Origin: JALCSJ01 sp036788835
GTDB lineage: Bacteria; Bacillota; Negativicutes; Acidaminococcales; Acidaminococcaceae
Direction: 5' to 3'
DNA length: 5,186 nucleotides
Assembly (NCBI GenBank): GCA_036788835.1
Contig: DAIQMR010000062.1
Span: 1 to 5,186, forward strand
In this document: positions 1 through 5,024 of the stretch, piece after piece
Layout: each line of letters begins with the position of its first letter
Position numbering within the stretch: position 1 is the first letter of the stretch
The notes under the pieces: generated by a model
Database searches by the model: none
What the model was told of the DNA's origin: nothing
What the model saw: the letters and a program-made list of their open reading frames with translations, nothing else
Made by a program: the position numbers and the translations under genes

Positions 1-93
1 ACTTTAAGTCAAGCATTAAAAAAAGTCACCGTCTTTGAAGACCACTTCACAGTAAAGTACAAATCCGGTGTTAGTATGGAAATTAAGGAATAA
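1..93 (+). CDS. C-terminal 30 residues of a possible serine recombinase (5' truncated by window)
   Basis: The frame is open from base 1 to a TAA at 91-93 and encodes 30 residues ending VFEDHFTVKYKSGVSMEIKE. The pattern of two short beta strands around a K-S-G-V turn resembles the extreme C-terminus of large serine site-specific recombinases, where a sequence like (I/V)xKVxVFxDxFxVxFKSGxxVxV is common. That comparison is from memory and the fragment is short, so the family call is tentative. No catalytic part is visible. A hairpin begins four bases after the stop codon, as expected at the natural end of a gene. If the call is right, a recombinase gene lies to the left and the window may be the inner edge of an integrated element. 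Confidence 0.45.
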   Translation, partial: TLSQALKKVTVFEDHFTVKYKSGVSMEIKE

Positions 94-96
94 ATA

Positions 97-142
97 AGCA
101 AGCTAGCCTGTGAGGATTAGCGGTTCCTAAGGTTAGCTTGCT
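97..142. terminator. Hairpin terminator between convergent genes
   Basis: Bases 97-108 (AGCAAGCTAGCC) pair with 131-142 (GGTTAGCTTGCT) over 12 positions, with only a G-U wobble at 106/133. A second short stem, AGGA 113-116 with TCCT 125-128, can form inside the loop. The hairpin starts just after the TAA of the plus-strand gene and lies about 45 bp beyond the stop of the minus-strand gene ending at 188. The minus-strand readout continues TATTTATT, a modest T-rich tail. The plus-strand readout has no good U tract. It probably acts as a shared terminator, more convincing for the minus strand. Confidence 0.6.
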
Positions 143-187
143 CTGTGCTGACTTTGACAAACTGAAATTTATGCAGCTCTTATTTTT

Positions 188-502
188 TTAATCTATTTCT
201 TCGTTCAGTGCCTCTATAAGAAAGCTAACTGGGCGAAATCCGTCGTTACATGATATCATAGCGGTCTTTCTATTTTTCATCCAACCATCATAAATATTTT
301 CACCACCATGGGCCAAAGTCATTACAAACGCAGATATACTTTCCCAAGCGCTATCACAGAATCCGTCTGGCTTACACCAGCCATTAGCTATAAATACCTG
401 CCCCTGTTTCATATCGCACGCATGTGTTATTGGATTTTCGTATTTTGCAATTAAATCGTCGTACCGAGATATTTTCATTACTGTAATCCTACACTTTTTC
501 AC
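188..502 (-). CDS. TIGR04076 family small protein, function unknown
   Basis: This is a 104-residue soluble protein with no signal peptide or membrane segment. It shows the signature I recall for TIGR04076: an N-terminal K-x-R/K-I-T-V strand, Cys29, G34-Q35-x-F37, P45-x-G47-F48-C49-x-x-A52, G66-G67, and C85-x-D87-G88-x-R90-P91-V92-x-F94. The length of about 100 residues suits the family. Several spaced cysteines could bind a metal or be redox-active, which is inference, and no biochemical role is established that I know of. The start is GTG at 502-500: AGGAGG lies 8 bases upstream, and this start keeps the family's first beta strand, which the internal ATG at residue 9 would remove. It is a single-gene unit with its own promoter at 556-564, and ends before the hairpin at 97-142. 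Confidence 0.8.
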   Translation of the reverse strand: MKKCRITVMKISRYDDLIAKYENPITHACDMKQGQVFIANGWCKPDGFCDSAWESISAFVMTLAHGGENIYDGWMKNRKTAMISCNDGFRPVSFLIEALNEEID

Positions 503-510
503 TATACAAT

Positions 511-516
511 CCTCCT
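511..516 (-). promoter_or_regulatory. Ribosome binding site fixing the GTG start at 502
   Basis: The minus strand reads AGGAGG here, a full Shine-Dalgarno match, 8 bases before the GTG codon at 502-500. It decides the start in favour of GTG over the ATG eight codons downstream. Confidence 0.8.
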
Positions 517-555
517 ATGGCAAAAGTTGAAAAACAGTACAATTTCCTTTTTGCT

Positions 556-564
556 ATTATACCA
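556..564 (-). promoter_or_regulatory. Extended -10 promoter for the TIGR04076 gene
   Basis: The minus strand reads TGGTATAAT: a perfect TATAAT box at 561-556 preceded by the TGn extension at 564-562. No good -35 box sits 17 bases upstream, which is usual for extended -10 promoters. The predicted transcription start is near 549, giving a leader of about 47 bases that contains the AGGAGG at 511-516. Confidence 0.65.
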
Positions 565-617
565 TCTTCCGCGCAAACAATGTAGATAACTATATCCCTT
601 GTCTGTGATTATAATTC

Positions 618-655
618 AAGCCGGTCTACGAATTTTCTAACTCGTAAACCGGCTT
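618..655. terminator. Hairpin at the 3' end of the four-gene operon (inside repeat copy 1)
   Basis: Bases 618-631 (AAGCCGGTCTACGA) pair with 642-655 (TCGTAAACCGGCTT), 13 of 14 positions with one C/A mismatch, around a 10-base loop. It lies about 80 bp beyond the stop codon of the last operon gene (736), so it is the likely operon terminator. The U tract is weak on the minus strand (GAATTATAATC) and only TTATTTA on the plus strand, so termination may be leaky or the hairpin may mainly protect the 3' end. Confidence 0.6.
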
Positions 656-684
656 ATTTAACATCTATTCCGTCCACCAAACTA
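618..684. repeat. 67-bp direct repeat, copy 1 (partner at 4984-5050)
   Basis: This segment matches 4984-5050 at 62 of 67 positions, in the same orientation and 4366 bp apart, without gaps. The first 38 bases form a hairpin (618-655). The remaining 29 are unpaired sequence that is still conserved between copies, so the repeat is more than two similar terminators. Mismatches are one in the loop and four in the distal part. The copies bracket the whole operon-plus-regulator module. It could be a genomic interspersed repeat, the duplicated 3' end of a mobile element, or a relic of recombination. I do not recognise the family. Confidence 0.85.
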
Positions 685-757
685 AATTCTTTAGACAATC
701 ATCGTACATAGTAAATCCTTTAGCTATGTATTTTTTTAATCGTCTTTCCTCTTCAAT
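665..757 (-). pseudogene. Possible fragment of a RhuM-family protein
   Basis: On the minus strand a frame read from about 757 to a TAG at 667-665 contains RLKKYIAKGFTMYDDCLKN (nucleotides 742-686). This closely resembles a conserved stretch of virulence RhuM-family proteins (PF13310), which from memory reads like LKEYIxKGFxxDDERLKN. It is followed by LVWWTE and a stop, and that last part derives from the 67-bp repeat. Upstream the frame meets a stop (TGA at 766-764) and overlaps the 3' end of the membrane-protein gene in another frame. No start codon or ribosome binding site is evident. It looks like a scrap left between a recombination junction and the repeat. A chance resemblance over 19 residues is possible. 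Confidence 0.35.
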
Positions 758-1380
758 TGGTTGTCATAATAATTTACACAACGAACTGCTTCAATATAAC
801 ATACCATTTCTGCCAGTTCTTCAACAATCTGTAACTGTGGCATGGAATACCCCCTAATGCCATGATGTTCTGCTACAATTTGTACCAAAAAAGATAAAGT
901 ACAAATTACTATACTTGTCAAAGGAATTTTAATCCGCTTTATAGCAGAAAAATCTGTATTATGAAACAAAATATAAGCAATTGCTACAATAATACAAAAT
1001 ATAAAAGCATGAATAAAAGTATGTCCAGGTACATCTATCATCGAAATAAACTTTGGTCCGCAGGCATCTACCTCTCCCGTTGGAAAGAATACTCGTCCCC
1101 AACTCAATTCTCTGCCAATCATTAATAGGAAAATTCCCGCGATGCTTAGCCACATTTTTCGTAGCTTTCCCTGAGTAAGATAAAGGCAATTTAAAAGTCC
1201 AACAAATAAAATAATTATTTGAGTGTTTTCTAAAAATCCATTCTCCCATCCTATAGCATAAGGCAAGCGTAATCCTAAAGGAAAACATAATGATAGTATT
1301 ATTATTGCTATGTAGTCTAGTGAATTTGTTCTTGTATCATAATGTGAAAGCAAAAATTTATTGCTTATTTCGTCTTGCAT
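736..1380 (-). CDS. Polytopic membrane protein of unknown function, last gene of operon
   Basis: This 214-residue integral membrane protein has about five hydrophobic helices, near residues 21-40, 53-68, 76-89, 119-139 and 151-171. A further moderately hydrophobic stretch near 185-203 is preceded by E187-E188. The motif G89-R-E-L-S-W-G95, followed by an acidic/His helix (H120, H124), H172-H173 and E187-E188-x-A-E, recalls uncharacterised bacterial membrane proteins carrying (G)EEISWGQ. That comparison is from memory, and those conserved polar residues in membranes could form an active or metal site, which is inference. The start is ATG at 1380-1378 with GGAG about 8 bases upstream. Only four bases separate it from the stop of the preceding gene, so its ribosome binding site overlaps that gene's end and translation is probably coupled. 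I cannot name a function. Confidence 0.75.
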   Translation of the reverse strand: MQDEISNKFLLSHYDTRTNSLDYIAIIILSLCFPLGLRLPYAIGWENGFLENTQIIILFVGLLNCLYLTQGKLRKMWLSIAGIFLLMIGRELSWGRVFFPTGEVDACGPKFISMIDVPGHTFIHAFIFCIIVAIAYILFHNTDFSAIKRIKIPLTSIVICTLSFLVQIVAEHHGIRGYSMPQLQIVEELAEMVCYIEAVRCVNYYDNQLKRKDD

Positions 1381-1384
1381 AAAT

Positions 1385-1693
1385 TCATCTCCAAATTAAG
1401 TTTGTATTTTTATGGCCATCTCCGATATGATTTTCAGTAAATCTCCTGTTCTCTATTCCGCCTTTCTCTTTCACTTTTCTTCTACGCTCTTTAATTCGTT
1501 CATGAACTTTTCGCTTATCGTCCAAAGAACGTACATGTCCTGAATGAGGACGTTTACGCAGCTCTTCTTTAATGATTCTACGTCCGAGGGAACCTGCTTC
1601 TGCAGTGTTTTGCATAGTACCTCCAAACACGCCAACTATTGCGAGCATAAGAATAAAAATTAAACTAAGTCTATCTCTCTTTTTGAGTATCAT
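1385..1693 (-). CDS. Small basic exported protein, function unknown
   Basis: This 102-residue protein has a classic secretion signal: basic N-terminus (MILKKRDR), hydrophobic core at residues 9-24, and an A-E-A cleavage motif at 31-33, leaving a mature chain of about 69 residues. The mature part is very rich in Arg and Lys, especially residues 38-72 (RRIIKEELRKRPHSG and KRKVHERIKERRRKVKEK), is probably helical in part, and has no cysteine. It could contact a polyanion such as cell-wall polymer, nucleic acid or phospholipid, which is inference from charge only. No family is recognised. The start is ATG at 1693-1691 with AGGAGG 8 bases upstream (1707-1702). It overlaps the 3' end of the SRPBCC gene by 23 bases, which implies translational coupling. 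An uncleaved N-terminal membrane anchor is an alternative. Confidence 0.7.
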   Translation of the reverse strand: MILKKRDRLSLIFILMLAIVGVFGGTMQNTAEAGSLGRRIIKEELRKRPHSGHVRSLDDKRKVHERIKERRRKVKEKGGIENRRFTENHIGDGHKNTNLIWR

Positions 1694-2237
1694 TAAGATT
1701 ACCTCCTGCTTGCATATATTTTTCAGCTTGTTCCTTTAGTCCTTCATTCATTAATTGTAGTCCTTTGAAAAGGCCTTTCGTTATTACATGAGCCGTGGCA
1801 ACTCCTAGCAACCCACCTACAACCTCACCATCGGTTACAATACAGCTGTCTTCGTTTATTTTCTGGATTTTAAAATACCTAACTCCATTCATTAGCGCTT
1901 CAGGTAACTTTGCTCTGGATTTAAAAATTAACAATTGTTCTTCTTCAACCTTTTCCACTAGTGCTGTAGCATCTACTTTTTTCGTTCCCGGAATATGAAT
2001 AATTAGTTTTAGTATACTATCTTGAATTAATTCTCCACTTGCTTCCGGATATAAAACGCTCCAATTTCCCCACTTATTTACTTTACCAAGCACTTTCCAA
2101 ATAACACTGGCTGAAGCATTTATTATCAGCTTATGCTCAAAGCGGTAGCCTTCCGGTCCCGGTCCCGCCGGCATTTCCTTTTGATCTGTTACACCTTTCA
2201 TCCATTGTAAATCCTTATTCGATATAATTTTGCTCAT
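1671..2237 (-). CDS. SRPBCC (START/polyketide cyclase-like) small-molecule-binding protein
   Basis: This 188-residue cytoplasmic protein has an SRPBCC helix-grip fold expected at about residues 32-175. Supporting features are the first strand and helix (E34-H-K-L-I-I-N-A-S-A-S-V-I-W-K-V-L50), then W56-x-x-W59 and a Tyr-Pro-Glu segment (63-65), as in polyketide cyclase/START-like proteins. A central antiparallel sheet with the E-K-V-E-E-E-Q-L-L-I-F pattern (95-105) follows, then a long C-terminal helix ending in M163-N-E-G-L-K-E-Q-A-E-K-Y174. Proteins of this fold enclose a hydrophobic cavity for lipids, polyketides or other hydrophobic ligands, and no catalytic residue can be assigned. ATG at 2237-2235 is preceded by AAGGAG with a 5-base spacer. 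It follows the oxidoreductase by 12 bp, so the two probably act on the same or related ligand (inference). Confidence 0.8.
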   Translation of the reverse strand: MSKIISNKDLQWMKGVTDQKEMPAGPGPEGYRFEHKLIINASASVIWKVLGKVNKWGNWSVLYPEASGELIQDSILKLIIHIPGTKKVDATALVEKVEEEQLLIFKSRAKLPEALMNGVRYFKIQKINEDSCIVTDGEVVGGLLGVATAHVITKGLFKGLQLMNEGLKEQAEKYMQAGGNLNDTQKER

Positions 2238-2249
2238 GTTTTCTCCTTT

Positions 2250-4310
2250 TCAGCCTATTTTTATGGCTAGTTTATTGGCTGCATAAATTGCACTTTTTAT
2301 ATTACCAACAGTTTTAACATCTCCGATAAAATGAACATGTGATTCCTCTTTTTTTGCAAGTCCTGTTCCCGGCTTATAACCTATGGCACTAATGACCGTA
2401 TCACAAGCTAGCTTTTGAGTTTTATTTTTTTGACAAATTATAATGTTGTCAGTATTTACTTCCACAATTTCAGCATCAGTATATATGTCAACATTATGTA
2501 ACATCAATTCATCTCTTAGCATTGATGTATTAGCAGCACATAATTTTTTGCCAATGACTAAATAGTTATCTTTCGCTATGAGTGAAACTTTTTTGCCTTG
2601 TAAAGCTAAATCATAAGCTAACTCACAGCCTGTTGTCCCAGCCCCTATGACAGCAACACTATTTCCCATTTGAACCGTTCCTTTTAAATATTCTTCGACA
2701 TTTATAGCTGAACCATTTCCTTTAAATTTATTTTCCCTTGGGATGGCTCCTGTAGCAATAATTATTTCGTCAGCTTGCACTTTTTCTAGATCATTTATTT
2801 CCGTATTTAAATGAACTGTAACAGATGAATTAAGTATTTCTCTTTCGTACCACTTTATTAATTTCATGTTTCTGCTTTTAAAAGAATGCTTGGCTCCCAG
2901 TCTGAATGTTCCGCCTAACTGCGCAGTTCTCTCGTACAATTCAACAACATGACCACGTTTTTCCAGCTGTAAAGCACACTCCATTCCTGCCGGTCCGCCA
3001 CCAATTATGGTAATATGTTTGGGAGTTATAGTTTTTCTTACCTCATATTTCTTTTCCTCAAAAATTCGAGGATTCTGTGCACATTTAGAATATTCACTTG
3101 GCGTACATAAATCTCCCTGACCATTAGTTTCTACATTCGGCACACAGCAATTGCACCCAATACAAGGTCTAATATCTTCAAATCTATTTTCTTTTAATTT
3201 TTGCACATAGGCTTCATCACATAATAGCTGCCGTCCTATTCCCATTGCAGTTATTTTTCCCGCCAATATAGACTCCACTGCTCTTTCCGGCTGCATAAAT
3301 CCTGAACAAACAATAGGTTTAGTTGTAACACTACGCAGGGCTTCCACATCAGACAAATTGCAATTATCTTCCATATAAACAGGAGGATGACACCAATAAT
3401 AAGATTCATAAGTTCCATTGTCGCAATTAAAAAGATCCACTCCTGCTTCGTCCAAAATTTTAACTAATTGCTTGGTATAATCTATGTCACGACCTATTTC
3501 TACAAATTCTTCTCCTGGCAAGGCACCTTGGTTTAGTGCTTTAGTATATGAACGCACTCCTAAGCGTATGGAAACAGGATAATCTGTTCCGCATGTTTTC
3601 TTTATCTCTCGAACTAGCTCACAAGCAAATCTAGAAGAATTTTCCATGCTGCCACCATAAGAATCTTTTCTGTGATTTGCATATGGTAAGGAAAATTCGT
3701 CTAAGAGAACACCGAAATGTAGGGAATGAATTTCTATGCCATCAATGCCTATTCTTTTAAACATGGCAGCGGCCTTGCCCATAGCCGTTACTATTTCTTT
3801 AATTTCCTTTACTGTTATTTCCCTTCCTCTATATGGTGTGTTATAAGCCCAATAATTAGGGACTTCATCATCTGCATCCACTAACCAACTATTAAGGTTA
3901 AGCACCTTATTGAGAACCTTTCCTACAAGTCGATTATTCATGAATTTAAACATAGATGGTAACATGGGAAAATCTCTGCCACCAGACCCTGCCGTAACTT
4001 GTAAAAACACTTTTGTCCCATTGGCATGAATTTCTTCTAAGAATAATCGTAAATCTTCTAGATCATTTTCCATTTCATAAAGCCATTTTTTTCTTACCAA
4101 TGAAGTGATGGTAATCCCCCCCGGGATAAATAAACCAACTTCTTTTTCGCTTCTCTCTCTGAAAAAGTCAAAAACCTTTTTGTTAACATTGAATCCTACC
4201 TGGCTATTTATAATTCCTGTTCCTGTCATAGGTTCCATGATAATACGGTTTTTTATTTTGCAATTACCGATTTTCCAGGGGGTAAATAGTGGCGTAAATT
4301 TATTATCCAT
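2250..4310 (-). CDS. Enoate-reductase-like NADH:flavin oxidoreductase (FMN, Fe-S, FAD)
   Basis: This 686-residue multidomain flavoenzyme resembles 2-enoate reductase, 2,4-dienoyl-CoA reductase and BaiCD/BaiH. Residues 5-370 form an Old Yellow Enzyme TIM barrel: LFTPWKIGNCKIKNRIIMEP near 9-27, Q104-x-T-A-G, G191-I-E-I-H-S-L-H-F-G200, Y218-G-G-S-M-E-N, and Y305-W-C-H-P-P310, the last typical of the enoate reductase branch. A cysteine-rich iron-sulfur segment follows (C383, C386, C388, C389, C402, C410, then A-Q-N-P). Next come an FAD-binding G437-G-G-P-A-G442 and an NAD(P)H-binding G556-A-G-T-T-G561, ending with G663-D-V-x-x-V near the FAD. The enzyme should pass electrons from NAD(P)H through FAD and Fe-S to FMN to reduce an activated C=C bond; the substrate is unknown. 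The Fe-S spacing and the residue at position 201 are unusual. ATG at 4310-4308 has AAGGAG six bases upstream. A longer frame to 4391 would start upstream of the predicted transcript. It is the first gene of the operon and the probable TetR target. Confidence 0.9.
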   Translation of the reverse strand: MDNKFTPLFTPWKIGNCKIKNRIIMEPMTGTGIINSQVGFNVNKKVFDFFRERSEKEVGLFIPGGITITSLVRKKWLYEMENDLEDLRLFLEEIHANGTKVFLQVTAGSGGRDFPMLPSMFKFMNNRLVGKVLNKVLNLNSWLVDADDEVPNYWAYNTPYRGREITVKEIKEIVTAMGKAAAMFKRIGIDGIEIHSLHFGVLLDEFSLPYANHRKDSYGGSMENSSRFACELVREIKKTCGTDYPVSIRLGVRSYTKALNQGALPGEEFVEIGRDIDYTKQLVKILDEAGVDLFNCDNGTYESYYWCHPPVYMEDNCNLSDVEALRSVTTKPIVCSGFMQPERAVESILAGKITAMGIGRQLLCDEAYVQKLKENRFEDIRPCIGCNCCVPNVETNGQGDLCTPSEYSKCAQNPRIFEEKKYEVRKTITPKHITIIGGGPAGMECALQLEKRGHVVELYERTAQLGGTFRLGAKHSFKSRNMKLIKWYEREILNSSVTVHLNTEINDLEKVQADEIIIATGAIPRENKFKGNGSAINVEEYLKGTVQMGNSVAVIGAGTTGCELAYDLALQGKKVSLIAKDNYLVIGKKLCAANTSMLRDELMLHNVDIYTDAEIVEVNTDNIIICQKNKTQKLACDTVISAIGYKPGTGLAKKEESHVHFIGDVKTVGNIKSAIYAANKLAIKIG

Positions 4311-4316
4311 TCTCGT

Positions 4317-4322
4317 CTCCTT
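4317..4322 (-). promoter_or_regulatory. Ribosome binding site fixing the oxidoreductase start at 4310
   Basis: The minus strand reads AAGGAG six bases before the ATG at 4310-4308. The protein from this ATG begins directly with the family's N-terminal strand. The 27 extra codons available upstream are operator and promoter sequence in disguise. Confidence 0.85.
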
Positions 4323-4335
4323 AGTTTTGCAAACA

Positions 4336-4364
4336 TTGACAATTGTAAATGCTTTTGCTATGAT
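4336..4364 (+). promoter_or_regulatory. Promoter for the tetR-type gene
   Basis: TTGACA at 4336-4341 and TATGAT at 4359-4364 are separated by 17 bases, and a TGC immediately before the -10 gives a TGn extension. This is a strong vegetative (sigma-70/SigA) promoter. The start is expected near 4371, about 60 bases before the ATG at 4431. The -35 lies inside the left arm of the inverted repeat. Confidence 0.8.
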
Positions 4365-4391
4365 ATTAGCATCATCATTTACAACTGTCAA
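4363..4391 (-). promoter_or_regulatory. Promoter for the oxidoreductase operon
   Basis: On the minus strand TTGACA lies at 4391-4386 and TAATAT at 4368-4363, with 17 bases between. The predicted start is near 4356, leaving a leader of about 46 bases to the ATG at 4310. The -35 sits in the right arm of the inverted repeat. The -10 overlaps the -10 of the opposing promoter by two bases (4363-4364), so the two promoters cannot both be occupied at once. Confidence 0.75.
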
Positions 4392-4415
4392 TGTTTTCGA
4401 GTCAAGTCTTACAAA

Positions 4416-4421
4416 AAGGAG
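4416..4421 (+). promoter_or_regulatory. Ribosome binding site fixing the TetR start at 4431
   Basis: AAGGAG at 4416-4421 is 9 bases before the ATG at 4431 but only 3 before the in-frame TTG at 4425. The ATG is therefore the better start. Confidence 0.8.
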
Positions 4422-4430
4422 ATTTTGTCA

Positions 4431-4976
4431 ATGTATCAAGGAACAAATAAAACAGCCATAACTTCTCAAAACATGTTTGCCGATGCTTTACTAACATTAC
4501 TTAAGGCCAATTCTTATGAAAACATCAGCATAAGCGAATTATGTACTGCCGCAAAGGTATCTCGTCAAACCTTTTATATTCTCTTTCAATCTAAGGAAAA
4601 TGTTGTTTACTATATAATTACCAGAAATTTTTCTTTTTTAGAGAAAAAAATGAGCAAAAATATTAGAACCATTACTCTTGACCAACTTTGCAATTATTTT
4701 GTTGGATATGTCAATAGAAATACTGATTTTCTAAAATTGTTATACAAGAATAATTTGCTTTCTATGCTTTTTACTAATTTTAATAATTGTATCTTAAAAT
4801 ATTTTGATATCTTTGTTATATCTCCATCCATAGAGAAAAATTTTTTTGCCGGTTTTTTGGCAGGTGCCCTTACAAGTATTATTAAAATTTACCTAGAAGC
4901 AGGCTCGCCAAAAACATCGTCGTCTCTATATGAAACAACATATAATTTATTGTCAGGAAATATTTTTAAGGAATAA
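4431..4976 (+). CDS. TetR/AcrR family transcriptional regulator
   Basis: This 181-residue regulator has an N-terminal DNA-binding domain at about residues 11-60. The helix-turn-helix is I33-S-I-S-E-L-C-T-A-A-K-V-S-R-Q-T-F-Y-I-L-F52 followed by S54-K-E-N, the standard TetR arrangement of a recognition helix ending in TFYxxF then a K-E/D-x turn. Residues 60-181 are the helical ligand-binding and dimerisation part. Its ending F138-F-A-G-F-L-A-G-A-L-T with a following Y-L-E-A-G-S-P resembles the TetR C-terminal domain class with an FxxGxxG helix (compare PF14278). The ligand cannot be read from sequence. The gene diverges from the oxidoreductase operon across the inverted-repeat operator, so autoregulation and repression of the operon are likely. 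It ends eight bases before repeat copy 2, whose hairpin is its terminator. Confidence 0.88.
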   Translation: MYQGTNKTAITSQNMFADALLTLLKANSYENISISELCTAAKVSRQTFYILFQSKENVVYYIITRNFSFLEKKMSKNIRTITLDQLCNYFVGYVNRNTDFLKLLYKNNLLSMLFTNFNNCILKYFDIFVISPSIEKNFFAGFLAGALTSIIKIYLEAGSPKTSSSLYETTYNLLSGNIFKE

Positions 4977-4980
4977 AAAT

Positions 4981-5024
4981 AATAAGCCGGTCTACGAATT
5001 TTCCAACTCGTAAACCGGCTTATT
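4981..5024. terminator. Bidirectional hairpin terminator after the tetR-type gene (in repeat copy 2)
   Basis: Bases 4984-4997 pair with 5008-5021 (13 of 14, one C/A mismatch), and the flanking AAT (4981-4983) pairs with ATT (5022-5024), extending the stem to 17 positions around a 10-base loop. On the plus strand it is followed by TTATTTTA. On the minus strand it is followed by TTATTATTTTTATT, a better U-rich tail. It starts five bases after the regulator's stop codon, so it should end that transcript and block reading from the right. Confidence 0.75.

Larger units (their letters stand above)
4331..4396. promoter_or_regulatory. 21-bp inverted repeat operator, probable TetR binding region
   Basis: Bases 4331-4351 and 4376-4396 are inverted copies with 20 of 21 positions matching, separated by 24 bases. 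Each arm also contains an imperfect dyad (TTGACAATTGTAAA in the left arm, whose own reverse complement differs at two positions), as expected for a TetR dimer site. So there may be two dimer sites rather than one long palindrome. Each arm covers the -35 box of one of the two divergent promoters, so repressor bound to both would silence the operon and its own gene together. The assignment to the adjacent TetR gene is inference from position and symmetry. Confidence 0.75.

Noticed and set aside
503..735. A hidden gene between the TIGR04076 gene and the operon end
   Set aside because: Apart from the promoter, the repeat hairpin and the RhuM-like scrap, no frame with a start and a ribosome binding site is seen.
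959..1288. A 109-codon minus-strand open frame inside the membrane-protein gene
   Set aside because: It lies in another frame of a better gene, has no domain or coupled ribosome binding site, and its Cys/Tyr/Phe-rich composition is what a shifted hydrophobic gene gives.
1795..1998. A plus-strand 67-codon open frame antisense to the SRPBCC gene
   Set aside because: It is low-complexity Ser/Thr/Phe sequence with no ribosome binding site, the complement of a well-supported gene.
4311..4356. A riboswitch or attenuator in the operon leader
   Set aside because: The predicted leader is only about 46 bases and shows no terminator hairpin. Control by the TetR operator is sufficient.
4311..4391. A 27-codon N-terminal extension of the oxidoreductase starting at 4391
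   Set aside because: It consists of operator and promoter bases, begins upstream of the predicted transcription start near 4356, has no ribosome binding site, and the family's N-terminus starts at the ATG at 4310, which has AAGGAG.
4425..4430. TTG at 4425 as start of the TetR gene
   Set aside because: The Shine-Dalgarno AAGGAG would be only three bases away. The ATG at 4431 has a 9-base spacer.
4105..4461. A plus-strand open frame antisense to the oxidoreductase, running into the TetR start
   Set aside because: It is antisense to the conserved barrel start and passes through the operator. No ribosome binding site or family resemblance is seen.
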